NCBI GenBank assembly: GCA_963744875.1
Contig: CAVUVQ010000030.1
Coordinates: 1 to 64,000, forward strand
Direction: 5' to 3'
DNA: 64,000 nucleotides
Source: JACDAE01 sp963744875
GTDB lineage: Bacteria > Chloroflexota > Ktedonobacteria > Ktedonobacterales > Ktedonobacteraceae
The translations under genes and the position numbers were made by a program. How positions within the stretch are numbered: the stretch's first letter is position 1; each line of letters begins with the position of its first letter. Below, piece by piece: positions 7,818-17,466 of this stretch. The notes under the pieces are model-generated. The model had not been told where the DNA came from and made no database searches. It was given only the letters and a program-made list of their open reading frames with translations.

Positions 7818-10800
7818 ATGAATATTTCGTCATATCTAAATGATAACAATCAAAAAATTTTAGAAAATATATGGTATCACGCACTAACGCTCAATGAGCG
7901 CATTCCTGTTTTAAATTTCCTGGATAATGACGAAATTCTGCAACAAAGGCCAACTCAACGGCTGGAACAATGGAAAAAGCAGGCTGCCTTTCGTGACCAG
8001 GAAGAGGTGTTTGCAGAACGCCTCGCGCTAGATAATTTGACCGAGCAAGACTTGCTCATGCTACTGGCAGAACCTGTTGAGCACTTACAACGTCGTATTG
8101 CCGCGTCTTCAGTGCCTGCCTGGGTCAGCGAACTTACAGCGGTGCTGCTTCCAAACGCCAGCGAGAACACTCCCCTTCCTTCGGCTGAGTCAGAGAATGG
8201 TCATCGTGCGATCATACTCCTCAACATATTCAAACCACTGATCGCTGAAAGCAAAAATACGCTCCTCCAGGAAATTCTGCAACTGGCAGATATGCACTGC
8301 ACACCTCCTTTTGATCCCACCACGGTGTTTAATCTCCTCCTGGCTAATCTGGCTCCGCGCCTGCAAGATGCGACAATACGGGCTCTGGTCCTGGAAATGC
8401 ACATTGCTCGCATGGAACAACGCCTCTCTGGGAATACTGCTGAAGAGCGTTTTGCTAACTTTCTCCAACAACTGTGTCAGCCGGAACAACTGCGTTCTTT
8501 TTTGGGCGAGTATCCAGTAATGGCACGCGTAGTAGTGACAATAATTCAACATTGGACCAACCAGAGCATCGAGCTTTTACAACGCCTGTGTACAGATTGG
8601 ACCGAAATTTGTGAGACATTCGCTCAGGAAGCAGATCCAGGGATCTTAACCAGCGTTCAGGGAGGTGCTGGCGATACTCATTGCGAAGGCAGAAGTGTTG
8701 CCCTTTTGCACTTCAGTTCCGGCCTTCGGCTCGTCTATAAGCCTAGGCCACTCTCCCTCGATCAGCATTTCCAGGAGATATTAACGTGGATCAATGCGCG
8801 AGGCAAAGTTCTCCCTCTACGGACACTTATCCTCCTGAATAAAGGAGCCTATGGATGGACCGAGTTTGTACAGGAATATAGTTGCATATCGGAAGAAGAA
8901 ATTGCCCGTTTTTATGAACGTCAGGGTAGCTACCTTGCCCTGTTATATGCTCTAAATGCCTCTGATTTTCACTATGAAAATATTATTGCTGCTGGTGAAC
9001 ACCCGGTCCCGGTCGATCTGGAAGCTCTCTTCCATCCACGCATGAATATACATAACGAGGTTGTAATCGACAGACAGGTCACTCAATCCATCAACTATTC
9101 CGTACAGAGAATAGGGCTGTTACCCCAACGTTTTCACATCGAAGGTGGAGGAGAAGGAATTGACATCAGTGGCTTGGGAGGGAAAAAGGGCCAGCTAACG
9201 CCATGGACGCTACCGGTCTGGAAAGAGGGAGGAACTGACCAGATGCATATCGCGCAAGAACAGCGTGAGATTATGGAAAAAAAGAACAGGCCGAAGTTAC
9301 ATGGGGAGGACATTGATGTTCTCAGGTATGAGCCGTACATCCTCAAAGGATTTACAGAGATGTACCAGCTACTGATTGAAAATCGAGAAGATGTACTGAC
9401 TCAGCTTCTCCCACGCTTTGAAAATGATGAGGTCCGGGTCATTCTGCGCCACACAAGAACATATGCAACACTTTTGCGTGAAAGCTTTCATCCAGAGCGA
9501 CTCGGCGATGCGCTTGAGCAAGAAAAACTCTTTGATTACCTGTGGAGTGGAGTCCAACAACAGCCATATTTGCGTCGTATCATCGCTACCGAACGCCGAG
9601 ACTTACAGCAAGGAGACATTCCACTCTTTACCACGCAACCCACAAGTAGAGACCTCTTCACCAGTCGCGGGGAGCGAATTGTGGACTTTTGCGCCGAAGC
9701 GGGCATGGAGTTTGTTAAAAGACGTGTCAAGCAAATGAATAGCAAAGATCTGGCAATGCAACAATGGATCATCAAGGCGTCACTGGCAACGACACAAATG
9801 GATGTCAGGCAAATGCGCCAGCTCCCCTTACAAACGCTTTCGCCTTCTGAAGTAACGCGCGAACAACTTATAAGTACCGCATGTGCTGTGGGTGATCGGC
9901 TGGAGGAACTAATGCTAAGGAACGAACAGGGCGGCAGCTGGCTCGGTATAGCGATAGCCACAGAAAATCAGAGGCATACTGTATGGCATGTTCGGGAAGC
10001 AGACCTGAATCTCTATGACGGTCTTCCCGGAATTATACTCTTCCTTAGCTATCTTGGAGCGCTCACTGGACACACAAAATATACGCATCTGGCGCAAACA
10101 GCCCTGCTGACAGTTCAGGATCAGTTGGATAAACAAGACCAGAATAATACCTTCTATACTATCGGAGCCTTTATGGGAATGGGTTCGCTGATTTATCTCT
10201 TCTCGCATTTGAGTGCGCTCTGGCACGACCCCTCATATCTCAGTAAGGCTGAAAAACTGCTCAATCAGCTAGATCAACGGATTGAACATGATCAACAATT
10301 TGATATCATCACTGGTTCGGCTGGATGTATCGCAAGCCTTTTGAGCTTTTATCACGTAGCTCGCTCACCACAAATCCTGGCGATGGCAATGCGCTGTGGA
10401 GACCATTTACTGGCCCACGCTCAACCAATGGAAAAAGGGGTGGGCTGGTACACATTAGGAGAATATGCGGCTTTAGCAGGCTTCTCACATGGGGGAGCCG
10501 GGATTGCTCTGAGCCTGTTCAGGCTAGCAGAGGTCAGTCAGCAGGGCCGCTTTTACCAGACAGCACAGGCAGCAATAGACTATGAAAGAAGTCTTTTTTC
10601 ACAGGAACAATGCAATTGGGCACGTCTCTTGCCTCAAGACAAGCCGGAATTCCCGGTAACGTGGTGTCACGGCGCGGCAGGTATAGGACTGGCTCGTCTG
10701 GCCGCTTTGAAGTATAAAGATGATGAACAAATGCGCCAGGAAATAAGCGTTGCTCTTGCAGCAACGATCACCAGAGGATTTGGATATAATCAGTCCTTAT

Positions 10801-11069
10801 GTCACGGAGATCTTGGCAATTTAGAAACTCTACTCACAGCGACAGAGGTGCTCACTGAACCCCACTATGACAGCGAACTCAAGCGTCTGACTGCGCTGGT
10901 ATTTAATGGCATACACAAGCACGAATGGGTAACAGGCGTGCCTATGGGCATCGAAACACCAGGGCTGATGACTGGACTGGCTGGCATTGGCTACCAGTTA
11001 CTCCGACTGGCTGAGCCCATGTGTATTCCATCAGTGCTGTCACTAGCTCCACCTCACATAAATAGATAA
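7818..11069 (+). CDS. lanM: Class II lanthipeptide synthetase LanM
   Basis: This 1083-residue bifunctional enzyme dehydrates Ser/Thr by phosphorylation and elimination and then forms lanthionine rings. The N-terminal two thirds are the LanM dehydratase (DUF4135) domain. Visible blocks are GDTHCEGRSVALLHF near 283-297, LRLVYKPRPLSLD, LLNKGAYGWTEFV and NASDFHYENIIAAG, with the acidic VDLEALFHP. The C-terminal LanC-like cyclase (from about 710) has GFSHGGAGIALSL near 886, WCHGAAGIG with Cys950, and SLCHGDLGN with Cys995-His996, the expected zinc ligands. The length is typical for LanM. It starts at ATG 7818 behind AAGGAG and ends just before a hairpin terminator. One synthetase probably modifies both precursors, as their leaders are nearly identical. 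Confidence 0.95.
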   Translation: MNISSYLNDNNQKILENIWYHALTLNERIPVLNFLDNDEILQQRPTQRLEQWKKQAAFRDQEEVFAERLALDNLTEQDLLMLLAEPVEHLQRRIAASSVPAWVSELTAVLLPNASENTPLPSAESENGHRAIILLNIFKPLIAESKNTLLQEILQLADMHCTPPFDPTTVFNLLLANLAPRLQDATIRALVLEMHIARMEQRLSGNTAEERFANFLQQLCQPEQLRSFLGEYPVMARVVVTIIQHWTNQSIELLQRLCTDWTEICETFAQEADPGILTSVQGGAGDTHCEGRSVALLHFSSGLRLVYKPRPLSLDQHFQEILTWINARGKVLPLRTLILLNKGAYGWTEFVQEYSCISEEEIARFYERQGSYLALLYALNASDFHYENIIAAGEHPVPVDLEALFHPRMNIHNEVVIDRQVTQSINYSVQRIGLLPQRFHIEGGGEGIDISGLGGKKGQLTPWTLPVWKEGGTDQMHIAQEQREIMEKKNRPKLHGEDIDVLRYEPYILKGFTEMYQLLIENREDVLTQLLPRFENDEVRVILRHTRTYATLLRESFHPERLGDALEQEKLFDYLWSGVQQQPYLRRIIATERRDLQQGDIPLFTTQPTSRDLFTSRGERIVDFCAEAGMEFVKRRVKQMNSKDLAMQQWIIKASLATTQMDVRQMRQLPLQTLSPSEVTREQLISTACAVGDRLEELMLRNEQGGSWLGIAIATENQRHTVWHVREADLNLYDGLPGIILFLSYLGALTGHTKYTHLAQTALLTVQDQLDKQDQNNTFYTIGAFMGMGSLIYLFSHLSALWHDPSYLSKAEKLLNQLDQRIEHDQQFDIITGSAGCIASLLSFYHVARSPQILAMAMRCGDHLLAHAQPMEKGVGWYTLGEYAALAGFSHGGAGIALSLFRLAEVSQQGRFYQTAQAAIDYERSLFSQEQCNWARLLPQDKPEFPVTWCHGAAGIGLARLAALKYKDDEQMRQEISVALAATITRGFGYNQSLCHGDLGNLETLLTATEVLTEPHYDSELKRLTALVFNGIHKHEWVTGVPMGIETPGLMTGLAGIGYQLLRLAEPMCIPSVLSLAPPHINR

Positions 11070-11105
11070 AAAGACTCTATTGGCTGCTTGCAAATAGAGT
11101 CTTTA
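11070..11105 (+). terminator. Hairpin terminator after lanM
   Basis: AAAGACTCTATT (11070-11081) and its reverse complement AATAGAGTCTTT (11093-11104) form a 12-bp stem with an 11-nt loop immediately downstream of the lanM stop. The 3' arm ends in TTT. This is a plausible intrinsic terminator of the lanthipeptide operon. Confidence 0.7.
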
Positions 11106-11179
11106 AATAACCGATTTGATACACTATCCTGCATCAGGCTTATACTACTTTCCAGATAGTATAAGCAAGAGCCGGAGCA

Positions 11180-11241
11180 GTTCTCTCGAAAATCTCCCCC
11201 AAGCCAATTATTAGGCAATTTGGGAGAGATTTTCGAGAGAA
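11180..11241. repeat. Long 23-bp inverted repeat
   Basis: A 23-nt arm at 11180-11202 (beginning GTTCTCTCGAAAATCTC) is answered by its reverse complement at 11219-11241 with one mismatch, around a 16-nt centre that itself holds GCC/GGC. No ORF spans it and no T tract follows. It could be a strong bidirectional terminator, a MITE-like remnant or a processed RNA hairpin. Confidence 0.7.
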
Positions 11242-11413
11242 CCTGGGATGATGGCACATGAGATGGAAGCTAATGGACGATAATGTTCTTAGCCATCACT
11301 CCTCCTCCGATGTTTGTTAGGCGTGCATCCCATTCGCGTCAATGCCTTTTCAGGGAAGTATGGAAGAGGCTGTTAGGCAGTCCCCTACCTTCCTCTTCGA
11401 TTCTTGCCTTCTA

Positions 11414-11689
11414 TTATAGCAGGTTTGCAGGCCAATCACGAGCCGCTCGCCCACATTCTGTTGGGATCTGACCTCCGACTGTGAAGCCAGGAGGAATGCC
11501 ATGCTTTGGTTTTGAGGGACCAGATCGTCGTCCTGCCACAAGGGGAAGTGGAGCACTTCCATTTGCTTTCAGCTGAGTTAAGACCAATTGAAGCTTTTGC
11601 GAGAGGTAACTTGAGGGGGAAGTGAAGTGGATCAACACTGGTGAGAGCGTAGCTGATGCCCGTCGGTTCCGATTTGATAAATAGTACAA
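11414..11689 (-). pseudogene. Decayed repeat-associated small ORF (NRNRRASA type), HTH part lost
   Basis: The minus-strand translation begins NRNRRASATLSP, then HFTSPSSYLSQKLQ and RRSGPSKPKHGIP. The same series occurs at 45,720-46,056 and 57,201-57,557. In those copies it is followed by a helix-turn-helix segment (KVASDYGVSYETVRRT) that is missing here. The function is unrecognised. The HTH tail of the family recalls C-termini of site-specific recombinases, but this is weak. The GTCGGTTCCG motif of the repeat families lies at the start of this ORF. Confidence 0.5.
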
Positions 11690-11960
11690 TTCACTCTGAG
11701 TGAATTACACTATTTAATTTTTCCGAAAGGAAGACAGTACTCGTAATGAAACGCTTAAAAGTCTTTCATCCTCCCCTTCTCTTCTCTCCTCCTTCAGCTT
11801 CTCAAGGGGTTTCAAGCCTCTTCCTCAATGCAAAAGCTCTCTTCCTTTTTTCTTCGCTGAGATTATTTTTTCTACGAAAGCACATACTGGCTCATCTTGT
11901 CGGCATGACGCATTTTGTGACTCCTTCTTCTCTAAAATCACATTTTCTAATTTAAATACG
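11659..11960. repeat. Non-coding repeat element, family B, copy 1
   Basis: It starts with CCCGTCGGTTCCG and carries a long hairpin: arms 11678-11696 and 11698-11716, with an AGTACAA/TTACACT mismatch. A conserved stretch of about 230 bp (from TTCCGAAAGGAAGACAG to CATACTGGCTCATC) follows, recurring at 15,427 and 36,687. The plus-strand ORF over it is broken by single-base indels in other copies, so it is treated as non-coding. The remainder to 12,122 shows only weak similarity to the other copies. Confidence 0.75.
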
Positions 11961-12122
11961 ATTTATAATCTATATTCTTACAAGCCCTTGTCTCTCAGAA
12001 TTGTGAGAACGCAGAAGTGATGGAAGATGGGTTCTGTCAGACTTCAGAGAAAGGCTTGTCCTGGCAATCGTTTGCAAGATATGCCGTGAACAACAACTCA
12101 TCGAATTGATAATGACTGATTC

Positions 12123-12245
12123 ATGAACTGCCCACATTGCACCTCAGCTACGACCAAGAACAAAACAAGAAGACACCACTCAGCTATTGTATGCTCCGTT
12201 GTTCAGCTTGCAAACACCACTTCAGACGACGAAGCGCCTCGCTCA
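12123..12245 (+). pseudogene. Transposase N-terminal zinc-ribbon remnant
   Basis: The start MNCPHCTSATTKNKT, and in another frame CMLRCSACKHHFRRR, together form a CxxC...CxxC zinc ribbon. This resembles N-termini of IS6/IS1-like transposases frequent in Ktedonobacteria. At least one frameshift lies between the two halves. Nothing of the catalytic domain follows, because the sequence passes directly into the 3' side of an Rhs remnant on the other strand. It marks a transposition or recombination boundary. Confidence 0.45.
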
Positions 12246-12272
12246 TTGCCTCAGGCACCATTCGTGATGGTA

Positions 12273-14745
12273 TTAGATTCCGCACAACTGCACCGCTCCA
12301 TCGCCTTTGAGGGCTTGAGTCGTGTTCTTTAAGAGATCAGGAACCAGATACGACCACGCCGTTCCCGTTGCTTCTGCAACCGTTTGTCCTCCTGCCTGGT
12401 CGTATTTGGTGGTGGTCGTCGTACCATTGCTGATCGTCGTATCCGTATACCCGTCAAAAGTAATCGTATCGGTGATGGTGGGGATACTCCTTCCCGCCGT
12501 GATGGTGCTCCTGCATTGCAGCACCCGATTTCCTCCTGCATCGTAGAGAAACTGAGCACTGTCCGTTGTCCCTCCAGGAGCCGTCCAGGTCGTGAAACGG
12601 CCTTCATTGTCATAGGCCATCGTTGCGCCCGTTTGCGTCCCACTGCCACAACTCTGACTGCCACTGCTATCGACATTGCGACACGTCATATTGCCCATCG
12701 CATCGTAGCTGGCATAGGCGTTGGGAACGGAACTCAGGCCCGTGGCGGCATGGATATGGGTGGGATCCCCATAACTCACGTTCCCGCTGATCCCTGGGTG
12801 ATCCGGTCAAGCACATCATAGCTGAACGATTGGCTATACCCGGAGTGGTACTGCCTCCGGGCGTCGATCCACAATGATCGCCTCCCGCTGGCGTCCCCGT
12901 ATTGCCTGCCCACGTCACCCGATCCAGGGCATCATAACAGAACGATTGAGTATCGGTTAGACTGCCTCCACTGCTGGTGGGAAGCGTCGTAGAGAGTTGA
13001 AGGATATTGCCCGCATTCTCGTAGGTCGTTGCTGACTCCAGAACGGACTGCTGGCTCCCGTTCGCGTGGCACTGCTGCTGAGAGGTCGCTGCATTCCATC
13101 ATAGCCCAACGAGGTGCTGAAGATGGAGGTGGGAACACTGGTTTTATTAGCGGTCCCGCCAACCGCGATTCCCGCCAATTGACCACTGTTGACGTAGATG
13201 ACCTGACCGGCCAGGAAGGCGACGAGATCGCTACTACTGGCCGTTCCGAAGTAGGCCGAGCGTACGTACATGTCCATTACTATCATACTGCGAGGTGACC
13301 GTCTCGCCATCAGGATAGGTCAGACTATTGATTGCTCCCAGATCATTGTAGGTCATCGACACGTTCTGCGTCGTGGTTCGTCCACCCGCCGTCACCGAGA
13401 GTGCTCCGGCGGTTGTCTGACCACGAGCATCATAGCCCGTACAACGCCATCCACTGTCTGCTGTGTTGCTAAAGGTCTCGGCAACCTTCTGCCCCACAGG
13501 AGCCGAGGTTCCCCTGGGCGCTATACACCCAGAGGGGAACGTGACACCCCATTACTGCTATTGTCATAACTATCATAGAAGTACGTGGCGTACGCACTAC
13601 TCTGACAGGGAGTGACCTGACTGGAGCTATGCCACGACAGAGCGGGCGATCCAGCACATCATAGCTGGTGTAGGTGCTTCTATTGCGTGGATCGGTCTGG
13701 CTGAACACATTGCCATTCGGATCATAGGTTACCTTCCAGGCACTGTCCGACGTATTGCTACACGATGCTGGCAAGGGACCATGGTTACAATCGCCCTGAT
13801 CCCAGTCATTGAAACCGATGCGCCGCTTGAGTCCATCGTACATCGCATTGGTACGCACCAGCCCATACGAGGTGTTGTCATACGTCACGACCGAGGTCAC
13901 ATTGCCAACTTCGTCACGGTTGTATTGCACCGTGCGCACAACGGTATAAGGACTGCCCGTGCCACTGAAGACCTGCTCGTAGCGACCTGCCCGATCCCAT
14001 CCGTGTATTGGATCGATTGATGATGTAGGCGTCCAGCGTGATCGTTTGCTCAAAGGCGGTCGTCGTTCCACGGCGAAGCTCGGAACCCCTTGCCCCACGA
14101 TATAGCTCGTCGTGGCCTCCGACAAGATCACCGAACCCAGGCCATAGGAAACGCTACTGGTGGGTCGCCCCAGGCTATCATACGTCGTCACCGTGCGTGC
14201 CTGCGTCAGATCCGGGGTGGCATACCCCGTTGTGGCACTGGTGGCGATCGCATACGGTAGGCTCGTCGTCGTCGCACGACCCATATTGTCGTAGAGCGTA
14301 TAGGTCACCAGCAACGATCCAATGGCGGGCACCTTGGAGAACTGATTGGGTCCGGGGGATTGCGTTTTCACCAGTCGCCCCATGCCATCAAACCACTGCC
14401 GCGTGGTGGTCGTGGTCGCGCTGCCACTGGTCACCCGTGTTGTCGTGTCCAATTCCAGACACGGACTTGTCGTCCCAGCGGCACAGGTATTGCTATAGGC
14501 ATAGCTCGTCGTCGGCGGACTCAGCGTATCCCCCGGTTCAATCACCGAGGTCAGTCGTCCCAAGACATCGTAGGTGTAGTTCGTCGTTTGTCCATTGGCG
14601 TTGGTTGTGGAGAGCATCCATTGCCCATACCCACTACTGGCTGCCGTGCTGTAGTGATAGTTCACCGCCTGGTTCTTCGCATTGATGCCTGGAGCAGGTG
14701 CGTGCCAAAGACATCGTAGGTGGCACACGCACTCGCGTTCGTCGG
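12273..14745 (-). pseudogene. Rhs/YD-repeat protein remnant, truncated at both ends
   Basis: On the minus strand, successive fragments carry YD-repeat signatures such as YTYDVLGRLTS, WFDGMGRLVKT, TYDSLGRPTS, YDNEGRFTTW and ASYDAMGNMTCRN. They are strongly similar to the intact-order Rhs gene at 17.5-24.3 kb. The reading frame changes at about 13,490, 13,240, 12,950 and 12,700. It lacks the N-terminal membrane anchor (cut at about 14,745) and the Rhs core motif YNSRYYDP with the toxin tip (cut at about 12,273). It is probably a displaced Rhs cassette, useful only as homologous sequence for recombination with the larger copy. Confidence 0.85.
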
Positions 14746-15159
14746 GGTCGCCTTCACCTGGCCCGATGCGAAGGCGGGTCTCTACAACAATTATCAGGCT
14801 GCTGGGCAGGTTCTTCCGGTCTCAGCGGTCGTCAATGCCACCACCCTGGCCTTCTGGGATCGGCCACCAATGGCCCTTCCTCTGGTACAGCCACCATCAC
14901 CTATACCGATGGAAAAACTCAGACCTTCACCCTTGGCTTTGCTGACTGGAATGTCAGCTCAACCAGTTCACTTCCATTCGGCAATCAGGTAGCGTTTACC
15001 ACTTCGTATCGCAATGCTCCCTCGGGGAAGCAGACCGTCAACACGTACATCTTCTACACTGCGGTTCCCATCTCAAACGGGAAAACCGTTCAGAGTGTGA
15101 CCTTACCAACGTCGGTCAATCAAGGTCACCTGCACGTTTTTGCGGTGGGTCTCAAATAA
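14746..15159 (+). pseudogene. 3' fragment of a surface-repeat protein gene (one module)
   Basis: The sequence encodes one C-terminal module of the type that is repeated twelve times at 27.7-34.8 kb: GVAFTWPDAKAG, YQAAGQVLPV, then after a frame change near 14,860 SGTATITYTDGKTQTF, FADWN, TVNTYIFYT and QSVTLPTS, ending HLHVFAVGLK before TAA. The natural stop shows it is the 3' end of a formerly longer gene. Its 5' side is fused head-on to the Rhs remnant at about 14,745. Confidence 0.8.
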
Positions 15160-15334
15160 AAGAGCGGGGAACAAAGGAACTGCCAGGATTTTCTCCGTAG
15201 CTTCCTTCCTCTGAGACATCAAAACCATCGATAATGGAAAATTGGTATTGATCAGCAAACAGGTTCTTTTGAACGTATGCAGGTATCAGACAAATGGTTC
15301 CACAATACAATGCCGATCGAAATATTTCCAATGA

Positions 15335-15910
15335 GGAGAGAGAATACGGGTAGCGCTACAGAAGGCGTGGTGCATATGACCTGAAATGACACATCAGCAG
15401 AAGCGTGTCTTGCACATAATGGGACTCCCGTCGGTTCCGTTTTGATAAATAGTGTAATCACTCTGAGTGAGTTACACTATTTATATTTTACGAAAGGATG
15501 TCAGTACGCGTAATAACATGCTTAAAAGTACTTTCATCCTCCCTTTTCTTCTCTCCTCCTTCAGCTTCTCAAGTGGTTTCAAGCCTCTTCCTCTATGCAA
15601 AAGCTCTCTTCCTTTTTTCTTCGCTGAGATTATTTTTTCTACGAAAGCACATACTGGCTCATTTTGTCTGCCTGGCGCATTTCATAGTTCATTCTTCTTC
15701 AGTCTATATTTTATAATCAACTACTATTTATAATCGATATATTTAAAAGCATATGTCACCTCATAATTTGTGAGGTAACAGAGGGGGGGTGGAAGCAGAG
15801 ATCTCTTTGTTCAATGGTTTGGCAGGGAGAAAATGATCTTCAAACTTTCCAAGAAGCTGATCGGTTTCTTCTATTCTCATCCTCCATAAAAACGGGGCAG
15901 GATCACTTTG
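15335..15910. repeat. Non-coding repeat element, family B, copy 2
   Basis: The leading segment (15,335-15,426, GAATACGGGTAG...GTCTTGCA) is shared with copy 3. CCCGTCGGTTCCG begins at 15,427, followed by the AAATAGTGTAA hairpin (about 15,446-15,483). The long conserved stretch runs to about 15,665, and a final segment at about 15,845-15,905 (AAGCTGATCGGTTTCTTC...GGGGCAGGATCA) recurs at 37,105 and 51,455. The flanks 15,160-15,334 and 15,911-16,126 contain nothing I recognise apart from the start region of the next gene. Confidence 0.75.
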
Positions 15911-16126
15911 CCATTGGTCTCAAATAAAGGATTGAGAAATGAGGAACTGCCAAGGATTTTCTAGCAATTCCTTCATTGCAAGCAATTTTCCCTTTGTATG
16001 CGCTCGTTTTACGAGTCCAACGTCAACCTTATGTCACGTATCTTTGTACTATATTGTAATTATAAAGTTATATACGTGCATAAAAATCGTCATAGAAAGG
16101 TGTATACACAAGGAAAGGAGTGACAT

Positions 16127-17338
16127 ATGATACACAAAAACATCGCATGGTTGCGCGAGTGGGTTCTCATTATAGGCATCGTGGTACTGGCATTGCTCAT
16201 GCGTAAAGAGCTCTTGCCTATTCATTCGGCTGATTATACCGTCTATCTCAGTCCCTGGTACGACTTTATCAAATCACATGGAGGCATTCTGGCACTCAAA
16301 TATAATTTTTCAAATTATAACGAGTCTTATTTGTATCTCCTGGTTATCGCTACCTACCTTCCTCTTGCGAAAATTATGGCGATAAAATCACTCTCCATAT
16401 TTTTTGATCTTCTATTAACTGCGTTTGTCTACCTCATTGTCAGAAATAAATATGGAAAATCATATCTTCCCATTGCTGCCGCACTAATTGTGCTTTTTCT
16501 GCCAACTGTTTTCATCAATAGCTCCCTATGGGCACAGAGTGATAGCATCTATACCTCATTTTCGCTCGCAGGGCTCTACTTTTTATTGTGCAAAAAGCCC
16601 TTCTGGGCAATTATCTTCTTTGGGCAGCATTCGCATTCAAATTGAGGTGATTTTTCTCTTCCCCCTGCTCTTCGTTCTATGGATGGCTGGAGAAATACGT
16701 TTGCGGTACTTTTTTCTTCTTCCTCTCATTTATGTAGTTACTATTTTCCCAGCGTACCTGTTGGGCAGAAATTTTGTTGATATGCTCACACTCTACCTCA
16801 CACAGGCTGGCTACCCATCAAGTTCTTTGTCTTTGAGCGCTCCAACGTTGTTCCAACTCATTGCAGTACCAAAACAACAACTTCTTCCCTGGAATTATGC
16901 AGGTATTATTCTTACTCTGGCGTAGTGCTCATCCTCAGCTTTGTCGTTCTCGCGAGCAAAAAGAAAATGACCAACGAAATCATCCTGAAGTTGGCGCTTG
17001 CATTTGTCTTAATCGTGCCATTCCTCTTGCCAGAGATGCATGAAAGATACTTTTATCTAGCTGACGTGCTTTCTCTGGTCTACGCATTTTATTTTCCAAG
17101 GTATTTTTATGTGCCTATTGCAGTACAATTATGCTCCCTGGAGAGCTATATGCCATTTTTGATGCAAACAACGGTCGTAGGGCAACCCTATCTCGCATTG
17201 CTCATGGCAGCAATAATCACGGTGGTCCTCTGGAATCTTATGAAAACCCTTTGGACTCCTTCACCAACGTCCATCTTCGCATGGCCAACAAATTCTAGTG
17301 CCCACTCCCCCATTCCCTCAAATACACATGAGCTTTGA
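16127..17338 (+). pseudogene. Gpi18-like membrane mannosyltransferase (GT-C fold), frameshifted
   Basis: The polytopic membrane protein is split over three frames (16127-16645, about 16,610-16,925, 16925-17338). The ordered motifs SADYTVYLSPWYDFI in the first lumenal loop, LWAQSDSIYTSF and, near the end, LPEMHERYFYLADVLS are those I associate with Gpi18-like/PIG-V-type dolichyl- or polyprenyl-phosphate mannosyltransferases (COG5542). The product would add a sugar to an extracytoplasmic acceptor. The start at ATG 16127 follows AAGGAAAGGAG. Frames one and three are the same, so the net indel is zero modulo three. At least two breaks lie near 16,615-16,640 and one near 16,915, each fixable by one base. 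It is about 400 codons if repaired and is monocistronic. Confidence 0.65.
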
Positions 17339-17423
17339 AGATGAACGCTCCTTAACCAATAATGTTCTCCCTTGCCTCATAAATATCTCCTTGTCTATTT
17401 TTGTTTAGGGAGTGCCTAATGGA

Positions 17424-17437
17424 TGACTAATAAATGT
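17424..17437 (+). promoter_or_regulatory. Shared element TGACTAATAAATGT upstream of the Rhs gene
   Basis: This 14-mer lies 30-43 bp before the proposed Rhs start. It recurs with one difference (TGACTAATGAATGT) on the minus strand at 34,893-34,906, upstream of the 12-module secreted protein. It sits inside an imperfect palindrome AATGGATGAC/GTCATTCATT. Possible common control of two large surface proteins is speculative. Confidence 0.25.
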
Positions 17438-17466
17438 CATTCATTTCAATTCTAGCATAGTGTATC

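Noticed and set aside
11746..11955. 69-residue frame in repeat B, similar in three copies
   Set aside because: Similarity is at DNA level. Single-base indels in copy 3 break the frame, so selection on the peptide is unlikely.
13781..14685. Plus-strand open frames across the Rhs remnant
   Set aside because: They are shadows of minus-strand YD-repeat coding and contain no domain.
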